In this document: positions 42,290-50,575 of the stretch, in pieces | How positions within the stretch are numbered: position 1 is the stretch's first letter | Layout: the number at the start of each line of letters is the position of its first letter | Program-made: the position numbers and the translations under genes | From: Actinocorallia populi | GTDB taxonomy: Bacteria; Actinomycetota; Actinomycetes; Streptosporangiales; Streptosporangiaceae | NCBI RefSeq assembly: GCF_002995495.1 | Contig: NZ_PVZV01000003.1 | Span: forward strand, 248,001-312,000 | Direction: 5' to 3' | Length of the DNA stretch: 64,000 bases | The notes under the pieces: model-generated | The model's input: the letters and a program-made list of their open reading frames with translations, nothing else | Database searches by the model: none | What the model was told of the DNA's origin: nothing

Positions 42290-43373
42290 GCCCCGCCCGC
42301 CGGAGCCGGTCGATCAGCGCCTGTCCCATGGCCTGCGCCGTGGTGACCTGGCCGGCCGTCTCCGGCAGGTCGTCGTGCAGGAGGCACAGCGCGGACTCCG
42401 CGAGCATCTTGGCGGTCTCGGTGTAGCCGGGGTCGCCCCCGGCCACCTCGGTGTTGACCGAGCGGCCGCCGCCCTCGCCGTGGAAGCGCACCCGGAACCA
42501 GTTGCGCGCCCGCTGCTCCGCCGAGGGCCCCTCACCCGGCTGCCGCCGCAGCATCTCGCCCAGCCCGCCGTCTCCGCCGAGGCGCCCGGCCCTGGTCAGC
42601 GCGAGGAAGTGGCCGTAGGTGAAGTCCGGCCCGTACCGCTCCAGCGCCCGGGCGCTGCGGACGACCACCTGCGGGTCGAGGGTGGGCAGCGGGACGGCGA
42701 ACCCGCCGCGCAGCCGGGTGTGCGGCAGGGGGCTGCGGGAGATCCGGGCGCGGCGGTCTTCGGGCATCCGCTCCATGCGGGAGCGCGCCCGCGCGGCGCG
42801 CAACCCGGTGAGCGGGTCGAAGATGACGCCCTTGGCCGAGGCGATCGTGCCGCCCGAGGCGCTGCCGCTGGCGCTGACGAACCCCTCGACGCGCAGCGGC
42901 ACGCCCTCGGGCAGCTGCTGGACGGTGAAGAGGACGCCCAGGTCGTGCGGGATGGAGTCGAAGCCGCACGCGTGCACCAGGCGCGCCCCCGACTCCACCG
43001 CGCGGTGGTGGTGGCGCACGTACATCAGGTCGACGAACGCGGGCTCGCCGGTGAGGTCGATGTAGTCGGTGCCGTTCTCGGCGCACGCCTCGACCAGCGG
43101 CTCACCGTACTTCAGGTAGGGCCCGACGGCGGAGACGACGAGCCGGCTGCTCCGTGCCATCTCCTCCAGGGACGCGGGGTCGTCGGCGTCGGCGTGCAGC
43201 AGCGGGACGTCCGAGCCGAGCCGTTCGCGCACCGCCTCCAGCTTCGCGCGGTTGCGTCCGGCCAGCGCCCAGCGCGTCTTCCCCGCGTGCGCGGCGAGGT
43301 ACTCCGCGGTGAGCCCCCCGGTGAAACCGGTCGCCCCGTACAGAACCGCGTCGTACTCCCGTTCCCGCTCCAT
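42270..43373 (-). CDS. saccharopine-dehydrogenase-like oxidoreductase
   Basis: This 367-residue protein starts with a NAD(P)-binding fold (YDAVLYGATGFTGGLTAEYL, RWALAGRNRAKLEAV, SRLVVSAVGPYLKYGEPLV) and has GTDYIDLTGEPAFVD and HACGFDSIPHDLGVLF, the pattern of trans-acting enoyl reductases related to saccharopine dehydrogenase. The substrate is not predictable. ATG 43373 was chosen over an upstream frame to 43442. Confidence 0.85.
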   Translation of the reverse strand: MEREREYDAVLYGATGFTGGLTAEYLAAHAGKTRWALAGRNRAKLEAVRERLGSDVPLLHADADDPASLEEMARSSRLVVSAVGPYLKYGEPLVEACAENGTDYIDLTGEPAFVDLMYVRHHHRAVESGARLVHACGFDSIPHDLGVLFTVQQLPEGVPLRVEGFVSASGSASGGTIASAKGVIFDPLTGLRAARARSRMERMPEDRRARISRSPLPHTRLRGGFAVPLPTLDPQVVVRSARALERYGPDFTYGHFLALTRAGRLGGDGGLGEMLRRQPGEGPSAEQRARNWFRVRFHGEGGGRSVNTEVAGGDPGYTETAKMLAESALCLLHDDLPETAGQVTTAQAMGQALIDRLRRAGLTFRVL

Positions 43374-43476
43374 GCGACGTTCCTTCCCCTTTCCCCCAGG
43401 CCTATTGACACGATATCTATCAATTATCGACCCGGTGACCACAAACGCCCCTACCCCCTGCCGGGCGCGGCACGCC

Positions 43477-44136
43477 TCAGGCCGCCCGGCTCCAGTCCAC
43501 CGCGCCGAGCTCGTCGAAGACGGCGGTGTTGAGGCGGTAGGCGAGCCGCACCTCGTCGATGATCCGCCCCCGCTCCCCCGCGTCGAAGGGCGCCTCGTCG
43601 ACGCGCCGGCGGTAGGCCTCCTTGAAGGGCTTGGTCTTCAGGCCGTCGAAACGGTAGAAGCCGGTGCCCCTGCCGCCCTCCAGGCCGTAGACGCGCTCCA
43701 CGCGGCGGCCGATGATCTGGCCGCCGGACAGGTCGCCCATGTAGCGCACGTAGTGGTGGGCCAGGAAGCCGCCGGGCGAGGTGAACGCGACCTCGCGGAT
43801 GCGGGCGGCGTAGGCGTGCGCGGCGGGCGACTCCCCGATCCGGCCGGCCCAGTCGGGACCCAGCAGCTCGGCGAGGTCGGCCTCCAGCGCGGGCCTGCGG
43901 ACGAGCTCGGCGAAGACGAACCGGCCCGCGACCGGGTGCTCCCGCATCGCCTCGGCCGCCTCCTCCAGAGCGGCGTACACCGGGAGGAGCCGGGCGGTCA
44001 GCGCGGTGTACGCGGACAGGGGCAGCTTCCCGCCCATGAGGTCGCTCATGTAGCCGTTGGACTCCGCGTCCGCGTGGTCCTGGACACTCGCCTGCCGCAG
44101 CACGGCGGAGAAGGGCTCCCCCGGAGGAAGGGTCAT
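43477..44136 (-). CDS. hmuO: heme oxygenase (biliverdin-producing)
   Basis: This 219-residue protein opens heme to biliverdin, CO and iron. It shows the proximal-His region SVQDHADAESNGYMSDLM, LLPVYAALEEAAEAM and the distal helix HHYVRYMGDLSGGQIIG with its Gly kink, and normal length. GGAG lies 10 nt before ATG 44136. An iron box lies in its promoter, so it should be induced by iron lack. Confidence 0.92.
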   Translation of the reverse strand: MTLPPGEPFSAVLRQASVQDHADAESNGYMSDLMGGKLPLSAYTALTARLLPVYAALEEAAEAMREHPVAGRFVFAELVRRPALEADLAELLGPDWAGRIGESPAAHAYAARIREVAFTSPGGFLAHHYVRYMGDLSGGQIIGRRVERVYGLEGGRGTGFYRFDGLKTKPFKEAYRRRVDEAPFDAGERGRIIDEVRLAYRLNTAVFDELGAVDWSRAA

Positions 44137-44199
44137 TCGGATGCTACTCCTTTGTCGCAGTTTGGACTGTTCGAGCAGTTGATCCACATTGGGGGTACC

Positions 44200-44218
44200 T
44201 TAGCTTAGGCTCACCTAA
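44200..44218. promoter_or_regulatory. IdeR/DtxR iron box
   Basis: TTAGCTTAGGCTCACCTAA matches the DtxR/IdeR consensus TTAGGTTAGGCTAACCTAA at 17 of 19 positions and lies 64 bases upstream of the heme oxygenase start. Iron-loaded repressor would shut off the gene. Confidence 0.85.
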
Positions 44219-44254
44219 GAAAACAGGTCGGCCTTCTCCGGCGGCGGGACGCGG

Positions 44255-44560
44255 TCAGTGCCCGCGCGGGGCCACCCCGAGCACCGCACAGGCCTCCTGG
44301 TACATGCGCACCACCTCGTGCCGCACCTGGACGCGGTCCTTCAGCGGCTCGTTCCAGGGCACGCGGACCTCGCGCTCGGAACCGTCGGCGAGCACCGCCC
44401 GAAAGACCATCGCCTCGGCGTCCAGGCCGGTGTTCACCGCGCTGACGGCCTCGACGCCGCCCAGCGCCCGGCAGATGAGCACGTTGTCCTCGGCGTGGTC
44501 GCCGTTCATGTGGGCGGCGATGGCGGCGACCGCCTCGGGACCGAACGGAAGGTCGGACAT
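44255..44560 (-). CDS. DUF2470 heme-associated domain protein
   Basis: This 101-residue protein (AVAAIAAHMNGDHAEDNVLI, GLDAEAMVFRAVLADGSERE, PLKDRVQVRHEVVRMYQEA) is a free-standing DUF2470 domain, the C-terminal module of HugZ-type heme-degrading proteins, with the His in MNGDHAED. AAAGGA precedes ATG 44560. It is upstream of heme oxygenase on the same strand, and the iron box lies between them. Confidence 0.83.
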   Translation of the reverse strand: MSDLPFGPEAVAAIAAHMNGDHAEDNVLICRALGGVEAVSAVNTGLDAEAMVFRAVLADGSEREVRVPWNEPLKDRVQVRHEVVRMYQEACAVLGVAPRGH

Positions 44561-44754
44561 CGAGGTCCTTTCGGAATAGCGGGATGTATGACCGTTAAGG
44601 TACTCCACGGAAGTCAGTGCGGCCTTACCTCGTCCGTGTGCCGGAGCGGGCGGCGCCGCGTCAGGATCCGGCCAGGAACGTGCCGGGTGACCGGGTCGCG
44701 GTTACCCTGGAGACACCGCGGGCACCCTTGGTGCCGTCCTGGTAGGGGGAGACG

Positions 44755-45204
44755 ATGCCGGAGCCTCGCCTGCAGTTCGCGCAGAAGGCGTTCATCGTGG
44801 ACCGGGACCGGGTGCTGCTGGTCCGCAAGTCCGGATCCGACCCGCACCATCCGGGCTGCTGGGAGGTGCCCGGCGGGCGGCTGAAGGTCGGCCAGGACGC
44901 CGACCTCGACGAGCACATCCGCCGCGAGGTCTACGAGGAGGTCGGGCTGCGGGTCGAGCCCGGCCCGCCCTTCCACCTGTGGGACTGGTGGATGCCCGAC
45001 GGGGAGCCGGGCGAGGACGTGCGGGTGGTGGCCGTCGCCCGCACCTGCCGGGCCGTCGGCGGGACCGCCGTCACCGACGAGCACCGCGTGCCCGACGACC
45101 ACCTCGGCGAGGCCGCCTGGGTGCCGGTGCGCGACCTGGCGGACTACGACGTCATCCCCGGCCTCAAACCCGTGATGGAACACTTCCGCACCGACCTGGC
45201 ATGA
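44755..45204 (+). CDS. Nudix hydrolase
   Basis: This 149-residue protein carries a full Nudix box: PGGRLKVGQDADLDEH, then IRREVYEEVGL. It is followed by an ATGA overlap with a PfkB-type kinase gene, implying one transcript. Substrate unknown. Confidence 0.87.
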   Translation: MPEPRLQFAQKAFIVDRDRVLLVRKSGSDPHHPGCWEVPGGRLKVGQDADLDEHIRREVYEEVGLRVEPGPPFHLWDWWMPDGEPGEDVRVVAVARTCRAVGGTAVTDEHRVPDDHLGEAAWVPVRDLADYDVIPGLKPVMEHFRTDLA

Positions 45205-46073
45205 ACCCGGCCCGCTGGCTCGACGCCCCGCCGGAGCCGAGGTTCACGCTGACCGTCCTGGGCGACGTGCGCGTCGAGCTGCGCGCCCGCATCCCCGAGC
45301 GCTTCACCGGCATGGACGCCGACCGGCTGCTGTACGCGCCCCTGCGACCGCTCATCGCGGGCACGGCCGTCAACTTCGCGCGCAACGCCCGCGAGCACTT
45401 CAAGCACATCGGGATCCTCGGCCGCATCGGGGACGACTCCTTCACCCCGGTCATCCGCGCGACCCTGCGCGACCTGGGCGTCACCGACCTGCTGCACGCC
45501 GACCCCGAGCAGCAGAACGGCTGCTCGGTCATGCTCCGCGACCCCGGCGCCCGCCTGCTCGTCGCCAGTGACCGGGGGCCGCGCCCCACACCCGAGGACG
45601 TCCGCGCCGGACGCGAGGCCATCGCCTCCTCGGACCTGCTGGTCGCCGACGGCTACGCGCTCCTGGAGGAACGTTCCCGCGCCGCGCTGCTGGAGGCCAT
45701 GGCCCTGGCCCGCGCCCACGGCACGCCCGTCGCCTTCGACCTGGTGCCGCACGACCTGCCCGACCGGATGGCGCTGCCCGGCGTCCTGCCCGCCCTGGAG
45801 CTCGCCGACGTCGTCATCACCGAGGTGCCCACCCTCGCCGGGCTGCTGGAGGACGGGGCACGCCTGCCCGAGCGCCTCGACACCCTCACCGCGGGCGACC
45901 CCCTGTGGCTGCTGCGCGACGGGCCCACCGCGATGGAGCACTCGCTGGCCTACCGGCGCGGGCGGCTGCGCCTGGGCTACCCCACCGGTTTCCGGTCCGG
46001 CGTCACCGAACGCACCGGCTTCGGCGACCGGCTGACCGCCAGCGAGCTCTACTGGTGGCTGTCGCAGCGCTGA
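45201..46073 (+). CDS. PfkB-family carbohydrate kinase
   Basis: This 290-residue protein matches ribokinase-like enzymes: FTLTVLGDVRVEL, AGTAVNFARNAREH, GILGRIGDDSFTPVI, VITEVPTLAGLLE and TERTGFGDRLTAS with the catalytic Asp (usual form GAGD). The start is the ATG within the Nudix stop. The substrate, a sugar or nucleoside, cannot be assigned. Confidence 0.83.
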   Translation: MNPARWLDAPPEPRFTLTVLGDVRVELRARIPERFTGMDADRLLYAPLRPLIAGTAVNFARNAREHFKHIGILGRIGDDSFTPVIRATLRDLGVTDLLHADPEQQNGCSVMLRDPGARLLVASDRGPRPTPEDVRAGREAIASSDLLVADGYALLEERSRAALLEAMALARAHGTPVAFDLVPHDLPDRMALPGVLPALELADVVITEVPTLAGLLEDGARLPERLDTLTAGDPLWLLRDGPTAMEHSLAYRRGRLRLGYPTGFRSGVTERTGFGDRLTASELYWWLSQR

Positions 46074-46741
46074 CCCCGCGCGAGCGCCTTTAGCGTGGCG
46101 TGGAACCTGCGGCGGCTGGGCGGCAGCCCGAACAGCTCCTGCCAGCGCCAGACCGGTGAGCCCTCCCCCAGCACCGCGCCGCGCAGGAACTGGCCGGGCA
46201 GTTCGTCGGCCGGGTAGGCGTGCCCGCCGACCATCACGTACGAGCGGCCTTCGTCGTGCAGGCGGCGCAGCGCCTCGTGGCCCGCCGGGCGTCCGGTGAG
46301 GCCGGCCGCCTCCGCCGCGGCGCGCACCCGGCCGCCCAGCGCGCCCGCGTCGGGCAGCAGATGCCAGTGGAAGTGGTCGACGCACGCCCCGCCGCCGCCC
46401 GGCGAGGCCGGACCGTGCTCCAGGACCAGGACGCCGGGATCCCCGTAGGCGCGGGCATAACGGCCGGAGACCTCGGCCCGCCAGCCTTCGGCGCGCTGCC
46501 ACAACGCGGGCGGCAGCTGCCCGCCGCACCGCCAGTGCCGTTCGCTGACCAGCAGCAGATGCCCCTCGACGAGCGGGGCGAGGTCGGGCGCAAGGTAGAA
46601 GTCGGCGTCCCGTGCCAGCACGCCCGGGGGCAGGCCCGCCATCTCGTTGAGCCGGAACCGCAGCGGCGGGCACAACACGCAGTCGTGCGCGGACGGCTCC
46701 CCCGCCGGGCCCCCCTGATCCGGAAACCATCGTGTCGCCAT
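46049..46741 (-). CDS. HIT-like nucleotide-binding protein
   Basis: This 230-residue protein has the histidine triad-like motif VDHFHWHLLP, a possible metal site near the N-terminus (HDCVLCPPL), and LVEGHLLLVSERHW. Family members hydrolyse or transfer nucleotides. Its 3' end overlaps the convergent kinase gene by 25 bases. Confidence 0.78.
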   Translation of the reverse strand: MATRWFPDQGGPAGEPSAHDCVLCPPLRFRLNEMAGLPPGVLARDADFYLAPDLAPLVEGHLLLVSERHWRCGGQLPPALWQRAEGWRAEVSGRYARAYGDPGVLVLEHGPASPGGGGACVDHFHWHLLPDAGALGGRVRAAAEAAGLTGRPAGHEALRRLHDEGRSYVMVGGHAYPADELPGQFLRGAVLGEGSPVWRWQELFGLPPSRRRFHATLKALARGQRCDSHQ

Positions 46742-46865
46742 GAGCGTCCTCATCGTAGGCCGCCGAGAGTCAGTGGCACGCTTGACTCTTCGCGTTCAGA
46801 GCAAAAGATAATCTCTTCCGAGCCGATCACCATCGAGGGCGGCCTCCCGGCCGCCGGAGCGGAGC

Positions 46866-48137
46866 GTGTTGATCCTCGACGTCCGCGACCTCCACCGCCA
46901 CCTGTCGATCGCCACCGAGACCCTGCGCGACCACTACCGCTCCGTCCCGGACGGCCCGCAGGGCTCGGGCGGCTGGTACCACGAGCTCGGCGGCGCCCCC
47001 GGCGCGACGGCGACCGCCCTGGCGCTGGCCTGCTTCGTCGACTGCGACGAGGCGCCCGACCGGCTCGACCAGGCGCTGCGCTTCCTGCGCGAACACCAGC
47101 AGGAGGACGGCGGCTGGCCCACCCGCACCAGCGGCAGCCAGGCCGTGGTCGAGGCGACCGGCTGGATCGCCTGGGCCCTGGCCCGCATCCGCTGCGACCT
47201 GCGCGAGGGCGCGCCCGACCTGCACCGGGCCACCCGCTGGCTGATCGGGCAGCAGAATCCCGACGGCGGCTGGGGCTCGATGCGGGACGCCCCCTCCCGG
47301 GTCTGGCTGACCTGCCTGGCGCTGCGCGCCCTGAACGAGCTCGACCCGCACGCCGATGCCGTCGCGCACGGGGTGCGCTGGCTGCTGGACCAGCGGGTCA
47401 CCGACCAGACGACCCGCGCCCGCGTGTGGGGGGTCAACGGCGGCGCGGGCGGCCCGACCGTCACCCACACCGCCTTCGCCCTCATCACCCTGGCCGAACT
47501 GCGCCCGGCCGACCTGTCCCGCCACCTGCCGGCCTTCGCGTGGCTCACCCGGCGGCTGGCGATGGACCCCGCCAACCCGCACAAGTGGATCGAGACCTAC
47601 ACCGTCGCCCCTGCCGAGGGCGGCGCGTGGCGGCTCAACCTGTGGCATTACGGCCTGCCGCTCGCCCTCACCGCGCTCCTGCACCACCCGGAGGGGCCGC
47701 CGGTGGCGCAGGTGGGCCCGGCGCTCGAGCGGATCCTGCGGATCTCCCCCGGCGAGCACATCTGGGGCGACGACATCACGCCCGGCGAGAGCCCGTCGTT
47801 GTGGAGCCTGTGGTGGTCGCTGCAGGCCATCACGAGCGTGTACCGCCAGCCGCTCTTCCGCCCCGACGACCTCGTCGTCTGGCTGAAGGACGCCGTCGTC
47901 ATCCGCCGCGGCACGGCCCGCCGCAAGCCGCTCTTCTCCCTGGCGCCCGCGTTGTGGGCGGCCGGGCTCGGCCGCCTCCTCAAACGCTACTGGGCGTACG
48001 CCGCCCTGCTCCTGCTGTGCTCCCTGATCGGCGGAGGGGTGCTGGCCGGATGGTGGAAGGGCGAGGTCTTCTGGGTCGGCCTCGTCATCCCCATGGCCCT
48101 CATCCCCCTCCAGGAGGCCTTCAAGCCCCGGCGCTGA
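46866..48137 (+). CDS. QW-repeat (prenyltransferase/squalene-cyclase-like) protein with membrane tail
   Basis: This 423-residue protein has repeats of the QW type (QQEDGGWPTRTSGSQ, QNPDGGWGSMRDAPS) and a helical barrel length. No D-x-D-D motif is visible in the usual place; GSQAVVEATGWIAWALA stands there. The C-terminus has two hydrophobic segments (YAALLLLCSLIGGGVLAGWW and VFWVGLVIPMALIPL), so it may be membrane-bound. GTG 46866 follows GGAGCGGAGC. It is not linked to the RiPP operon. The role is unknown. Confidence 0.7.
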   Translation: MLILDVRDLHRHLSIATETLRDHYRSVPDGPQGSGGWYHELGGAPGATATALALACFVDCDEAPDRLDQALRFLREHQQEDGGWPTRTSGSQAVVEATGWIAWALARIRCDLREGAPDLHRATRWLIGQQNPDGGWGSMRDAPSRVWLTCLALRALNELDPHADAVAHGVRWLLDQRVTDQTTRARVWGVNGGAGGPTVTHTAFALITLAELRPADLSRHLPAFAWLTRRLAMDPANPHKWIETYTVAPAEGGAWRLNLWHYGLPLALTALLHHPEGPPVAQVGPALERILRISPGEHIWGDDITPGESPSLWSLWWSLQAITSVYRQPLFRPDDLVVWLKDAVVIRRGTARRKPLFSLAPALWAAGLGRLLKRYWAYAALLLLCSLIGGGVLAGWWKGEVFWVGLVIPMALIPLQEAFKPRR

Positions 48138-48141
48138 CGCC

Positions 48142-48993
48142 TCAGGCGGGGCCGTCCCCGCGCAGGCGGCGGGCCAGCTCGGCCTCGCCCGCGGCGCGCA
48201 TGGCCTCCACCGGCACGTCGGTGCGGGCGGTCATCAGCTCCACCTGCCGGACGGCCTGGTGCAGCAGCATCGCGTAGCCGCTGACGACCGTGCCGCCGCG
48301 TTCCAGGACGGCCCGCGCCAGCGGGGTGGGCCACGGCGAGTAGACCACGTCGAAGACCGGGACGCCCGCCTCGGCCACCGGGCCGGTGAAGGGCAGGGCC
48401 CCCTCGCCGGGCAGGGTGGAGACCACCAGGCCGGTGTCCAGCAGGGCGGGGAGCTCCTCCAGGGTGGCGATCTTCATCCCAAGGCCGAAGCGCTCGCCGA
48501 CCTCGGCCGTCTCCACCGCCCGCGCGGGCGTCCGGACGGCCAGGACCGCCCGGCTCGCGCCGAGCCGGGCCGCCGCGGCGAGCGCGGACGCCGCGGTGGC
48601 GCCGCCGCCCAGGACGACGAGCTCGTCCAGTTCGTGCACGCCGCCCTCGGCCAGGGCGGTCACGATGCCGTACACGTCGGTGTTGTCCGCGATCCAACGG
48701 CCGTCGCGCGGGACGAGGGTGTTGGCTCCGCCGACCCTCACCGCCAGCTCGCTGCACTCGTCGGCCAGCTTCAGCGCGGTGCGCTTCAGCGGCATCGTCA
48801 GGGACAGCCCCGCCCACGGCCGCGCCAGGAAGCCCGCCAGGCCGTCCTCGGCGCACTCGTGCGCCTCGTACGCCCACTCCTCCAGGCCCAGGGCCGCGTA
48901 GGCGGCCCGGTGCAGGACGGGTGAGAGGGAGTGCCGGATCGGCGAGCCGAGCACGGCGGCGCGGCGGGTCAGTCGCGGTTCTTCTCGAGCCAT
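48142..48993 (-). CDS. aroE: shikimate dehydrogenase
   Basis: This 283-residue enzyme reduces 3-dehydroshikimate in aromatic amino acid synthesis. It has AAVLGSPIRHSLSPVLHRAAY, GLSLTMPLKRTALKLADEC (with the catalytic Lys), IADNTDVYGIVTAL, and the NADP fold LVVLGGGATAASALAAA. The frame extends far upstream, but ATG 48993 is the sensible start; it overlaps the mltG 3' end by 25 bases. It is the last gene of the alaS-ruvX-mltG-aroE cluster. Confidence 0.9.
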   Translation of the reverse strand: MAREEPRLTRRAAVLGSPIRHSLSPVLHRAAYAALGLEEWAYEAHECAEDGLAGFLARPWAGLSLTMPLKRTALKLADECSELAVRVGGANTLVPRDGRWIADNTDVYGIVTALAEGGVHELDELVVLGGGATAASALAAAARLGASRAVLAVRTPARAVETAEVGERFGLGMKIATLEELPALLDTGLVVSTLPGEGALPFTGPVAEAGVPVFDVVYSPWPTPLARAVLERGGTVVSGYAMLLHQAVRQVELMTARTDVPVEAMRAAGEAELARRLRGDGPA

Positions 48994-50120
48994 TTGTCGA
49001 ACTTCTTCTTCAGCCGGGCGAAGTCTTCCTCGGTCACCCCGAACTCGGTGATGTGGTTCTCCGGGTCGGTGGCGACGAAGAACATCCATTTGCCGGGCTG
49101 GGGATCGATCGCGGCCTTGATCGCGTCGAGTCCTGGATTGCTGATCGGGCCCGGCGGCAGGCCGAGGTGCTTGTACACATTGTAGGGGGAGTCGATCTCC
49201 AGGTGCCCGTACCGCACGTCGATGGTCCGCTCGCCGTGCGCGTACATGACCGGGGTGTCGAACTGCAGGGCCTTGTCGGCCTTGAGGCGGTTGTAGACGA
49301 CCCGGGAGATCTTGGCCTGGTCCTCGGGCTTGCCCGCCTCGGCCTGGACGATGCTGGCGATCACCATGATCTCGCTGACCGTCCGGCCCTGCTCCTCGGC
49401 GCCCTCGGCGAGGTTCACCCTCTTGATCTCCTGGCGGAACCTGTCGACCATCATCTTCAGCAGCTGCTGGGCCGTCGCGTCCGGCGGCAGGTCGTACCGG
49501 CCGGGGAAGAGGTAGCCCTCGACCTCGCCCTTGGCCGCCGCGGGCAGGCCCAGCTTCCGGGGATCGACCTTCTTGAACGCCGAGACCGGGATCTTGGTGG
49601 TCTTCGACAGCCGCTGGTAGATCTCCGAGGCCCACAGGCCCTCGGGCACGTCGATCACCCCGGAGCGGGCCTCGGGGCTCAGGATGAGCGTCACCGCCGC
49701 CTCGGCCGACATGCGCAGGCGCATCACGTAGAAGCCGGGCTGGATCGACTGGACCTCGGGCGCGTCCTCGGCCGCGTTGACGAACGCCTTGGCGGACTTG
49801 ACCACCTCGGCCTTCTCCAGGGTGCCGGCGATGACGGAGGTGGAGTCGCCGTCCTTCACCTCGACCGTGACCTTGCCGGTGCCCTCCCCGGTGTAGTCCG
49901 GCGGCTGCATGTAGGCCTTCAGCTCGGTGTAGCCGAAGTAGCCTCCGCCGCCGACCACCACGAAGAGGAAGAGCAGGGAGGCCACCGCGGCCGCGCCGCT
50001 CCCCCTGCGCTTGCGCTTCTGCTTCTTCTGTTTCTGCTTCTGCCTCCGGCGCCCGCCCGAGCCGACCACCGGATTGTCGTCCCGGGTCTTGTCCGTATCC
50101 CAGAAGTCGGTGCCGCTCAC
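48969..50120 (-). CDS. mltG: endolytic transglycosylase MltG
   Basis: This 383-residue protein has a basic cytoplasmic tail (QKQKQKKQKRKRRG), one membrane span (AAAVASLLFLFVVVGGGGY), and the YceG/MltG domain: SVIAGTLEKAEVVKSAKAF, EGYLFPGRYDLPPDAT, IASIVQAEAGK with the catalytic Glu, and LDAIKAAIDPQPGKWMFFV. It cuts nascent peptidoglycan. GTG start overlaps the ruvX stop as GTGA. Confidence 0.93.
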   Translation of the reverse strand: MSGTDFWDTDKTRDDNPVVGSGGRRRQKQKQKKQKRKRRGSGAAAVASLLFLFVVVGGGGYFGYTELKAYMQPPDYTGEGTGKVTVEVKDGDSTSVIAGTLEKAEVVKSAKAFVNAAEDAPEVQSIQPGFYVMRLRMSAEAAVTLILSPEARSGVIDVPEGLWASEIYQRLSKTTKIPVSAFKKVDPRKLGLPAAAKGEVEGYLFPGRYDLPPDATAQQLLKMMVDRFRQEIKRVNLAEGAEEQGRTVSEIMVIASIVQAEAGKPEDQAKISRVVYNRLKADKALQFDTPVMYAHGERTIDVRYGHLEIDSPYNVYKHLGLPPGPISNPGLDAIKAAIDPQPGKWMFFVATDPENHITEFGVTEEDFARLKKKFDKWLEKNRD

Positions 50121-50575
50121 TCTTTCCCCTTGACCGGCGCGCCCGGCGGGTTGCCGGTGAGCCGCTCGGAATCGAGCGCGGCCTGCAGCAACACCGCCGC
50201 TGCGGCCTGATCGATGACGCCGCGTTGGTTCTTGGCCTTGGTGCCTCCGGCCCGCAGGCCGCTGGCGGCGGTCACGGTCGTGAGACGTTCGTCATAGAGA
50301 CGTACCGTACCCAAGGGGAGTTTCAGTGCCAATCTCCTGGCGAAGGCCCGAGCCGAGGCCGCCGCCTGCCCCTCCCTGCCGGACAGGTTCGTCGGCAGCC
50401 CGACGATGATCTCCAGCGCCTCGTACTCGGCGGCCAGGGCGAGGATCCGCGCGACATCGCCCCGGCCGGCGCGCACGGTCTCCAGGGGGGTGGCCAGGAT
50501 GCCGGCCGGATCGCTGCGGGCCACGCCTATCCGGACGCTGCCCACGTCGACGGCCAGCCGCACACCCTGTCTCAC
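50117..50575 (-). CDS. ruvX: Holliday junction resolvase-like RuvX/YqgF
   Basis: This 152-residue protein has an RNase H-like fold: [43 protein letters not shown], and [13 protein letters not shown] with the C-terminal Asp. It starts with GTG inside the alaS stop (GTGA). Confidence 0.92.
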   Translation of the reverse strand: MRQGVRLAVDVGSVRIGVARSDPAGILATPLETVRAGRGDVARILALAAEYEALEIIVGLPTNLSGREGQAAASARAFARRLALKLPLGTVRLYDERLTTVTAASGLRAGGTKAKNQRGVIDQAAAAVLLQAALDSERLTGNPPGAPVKGKE

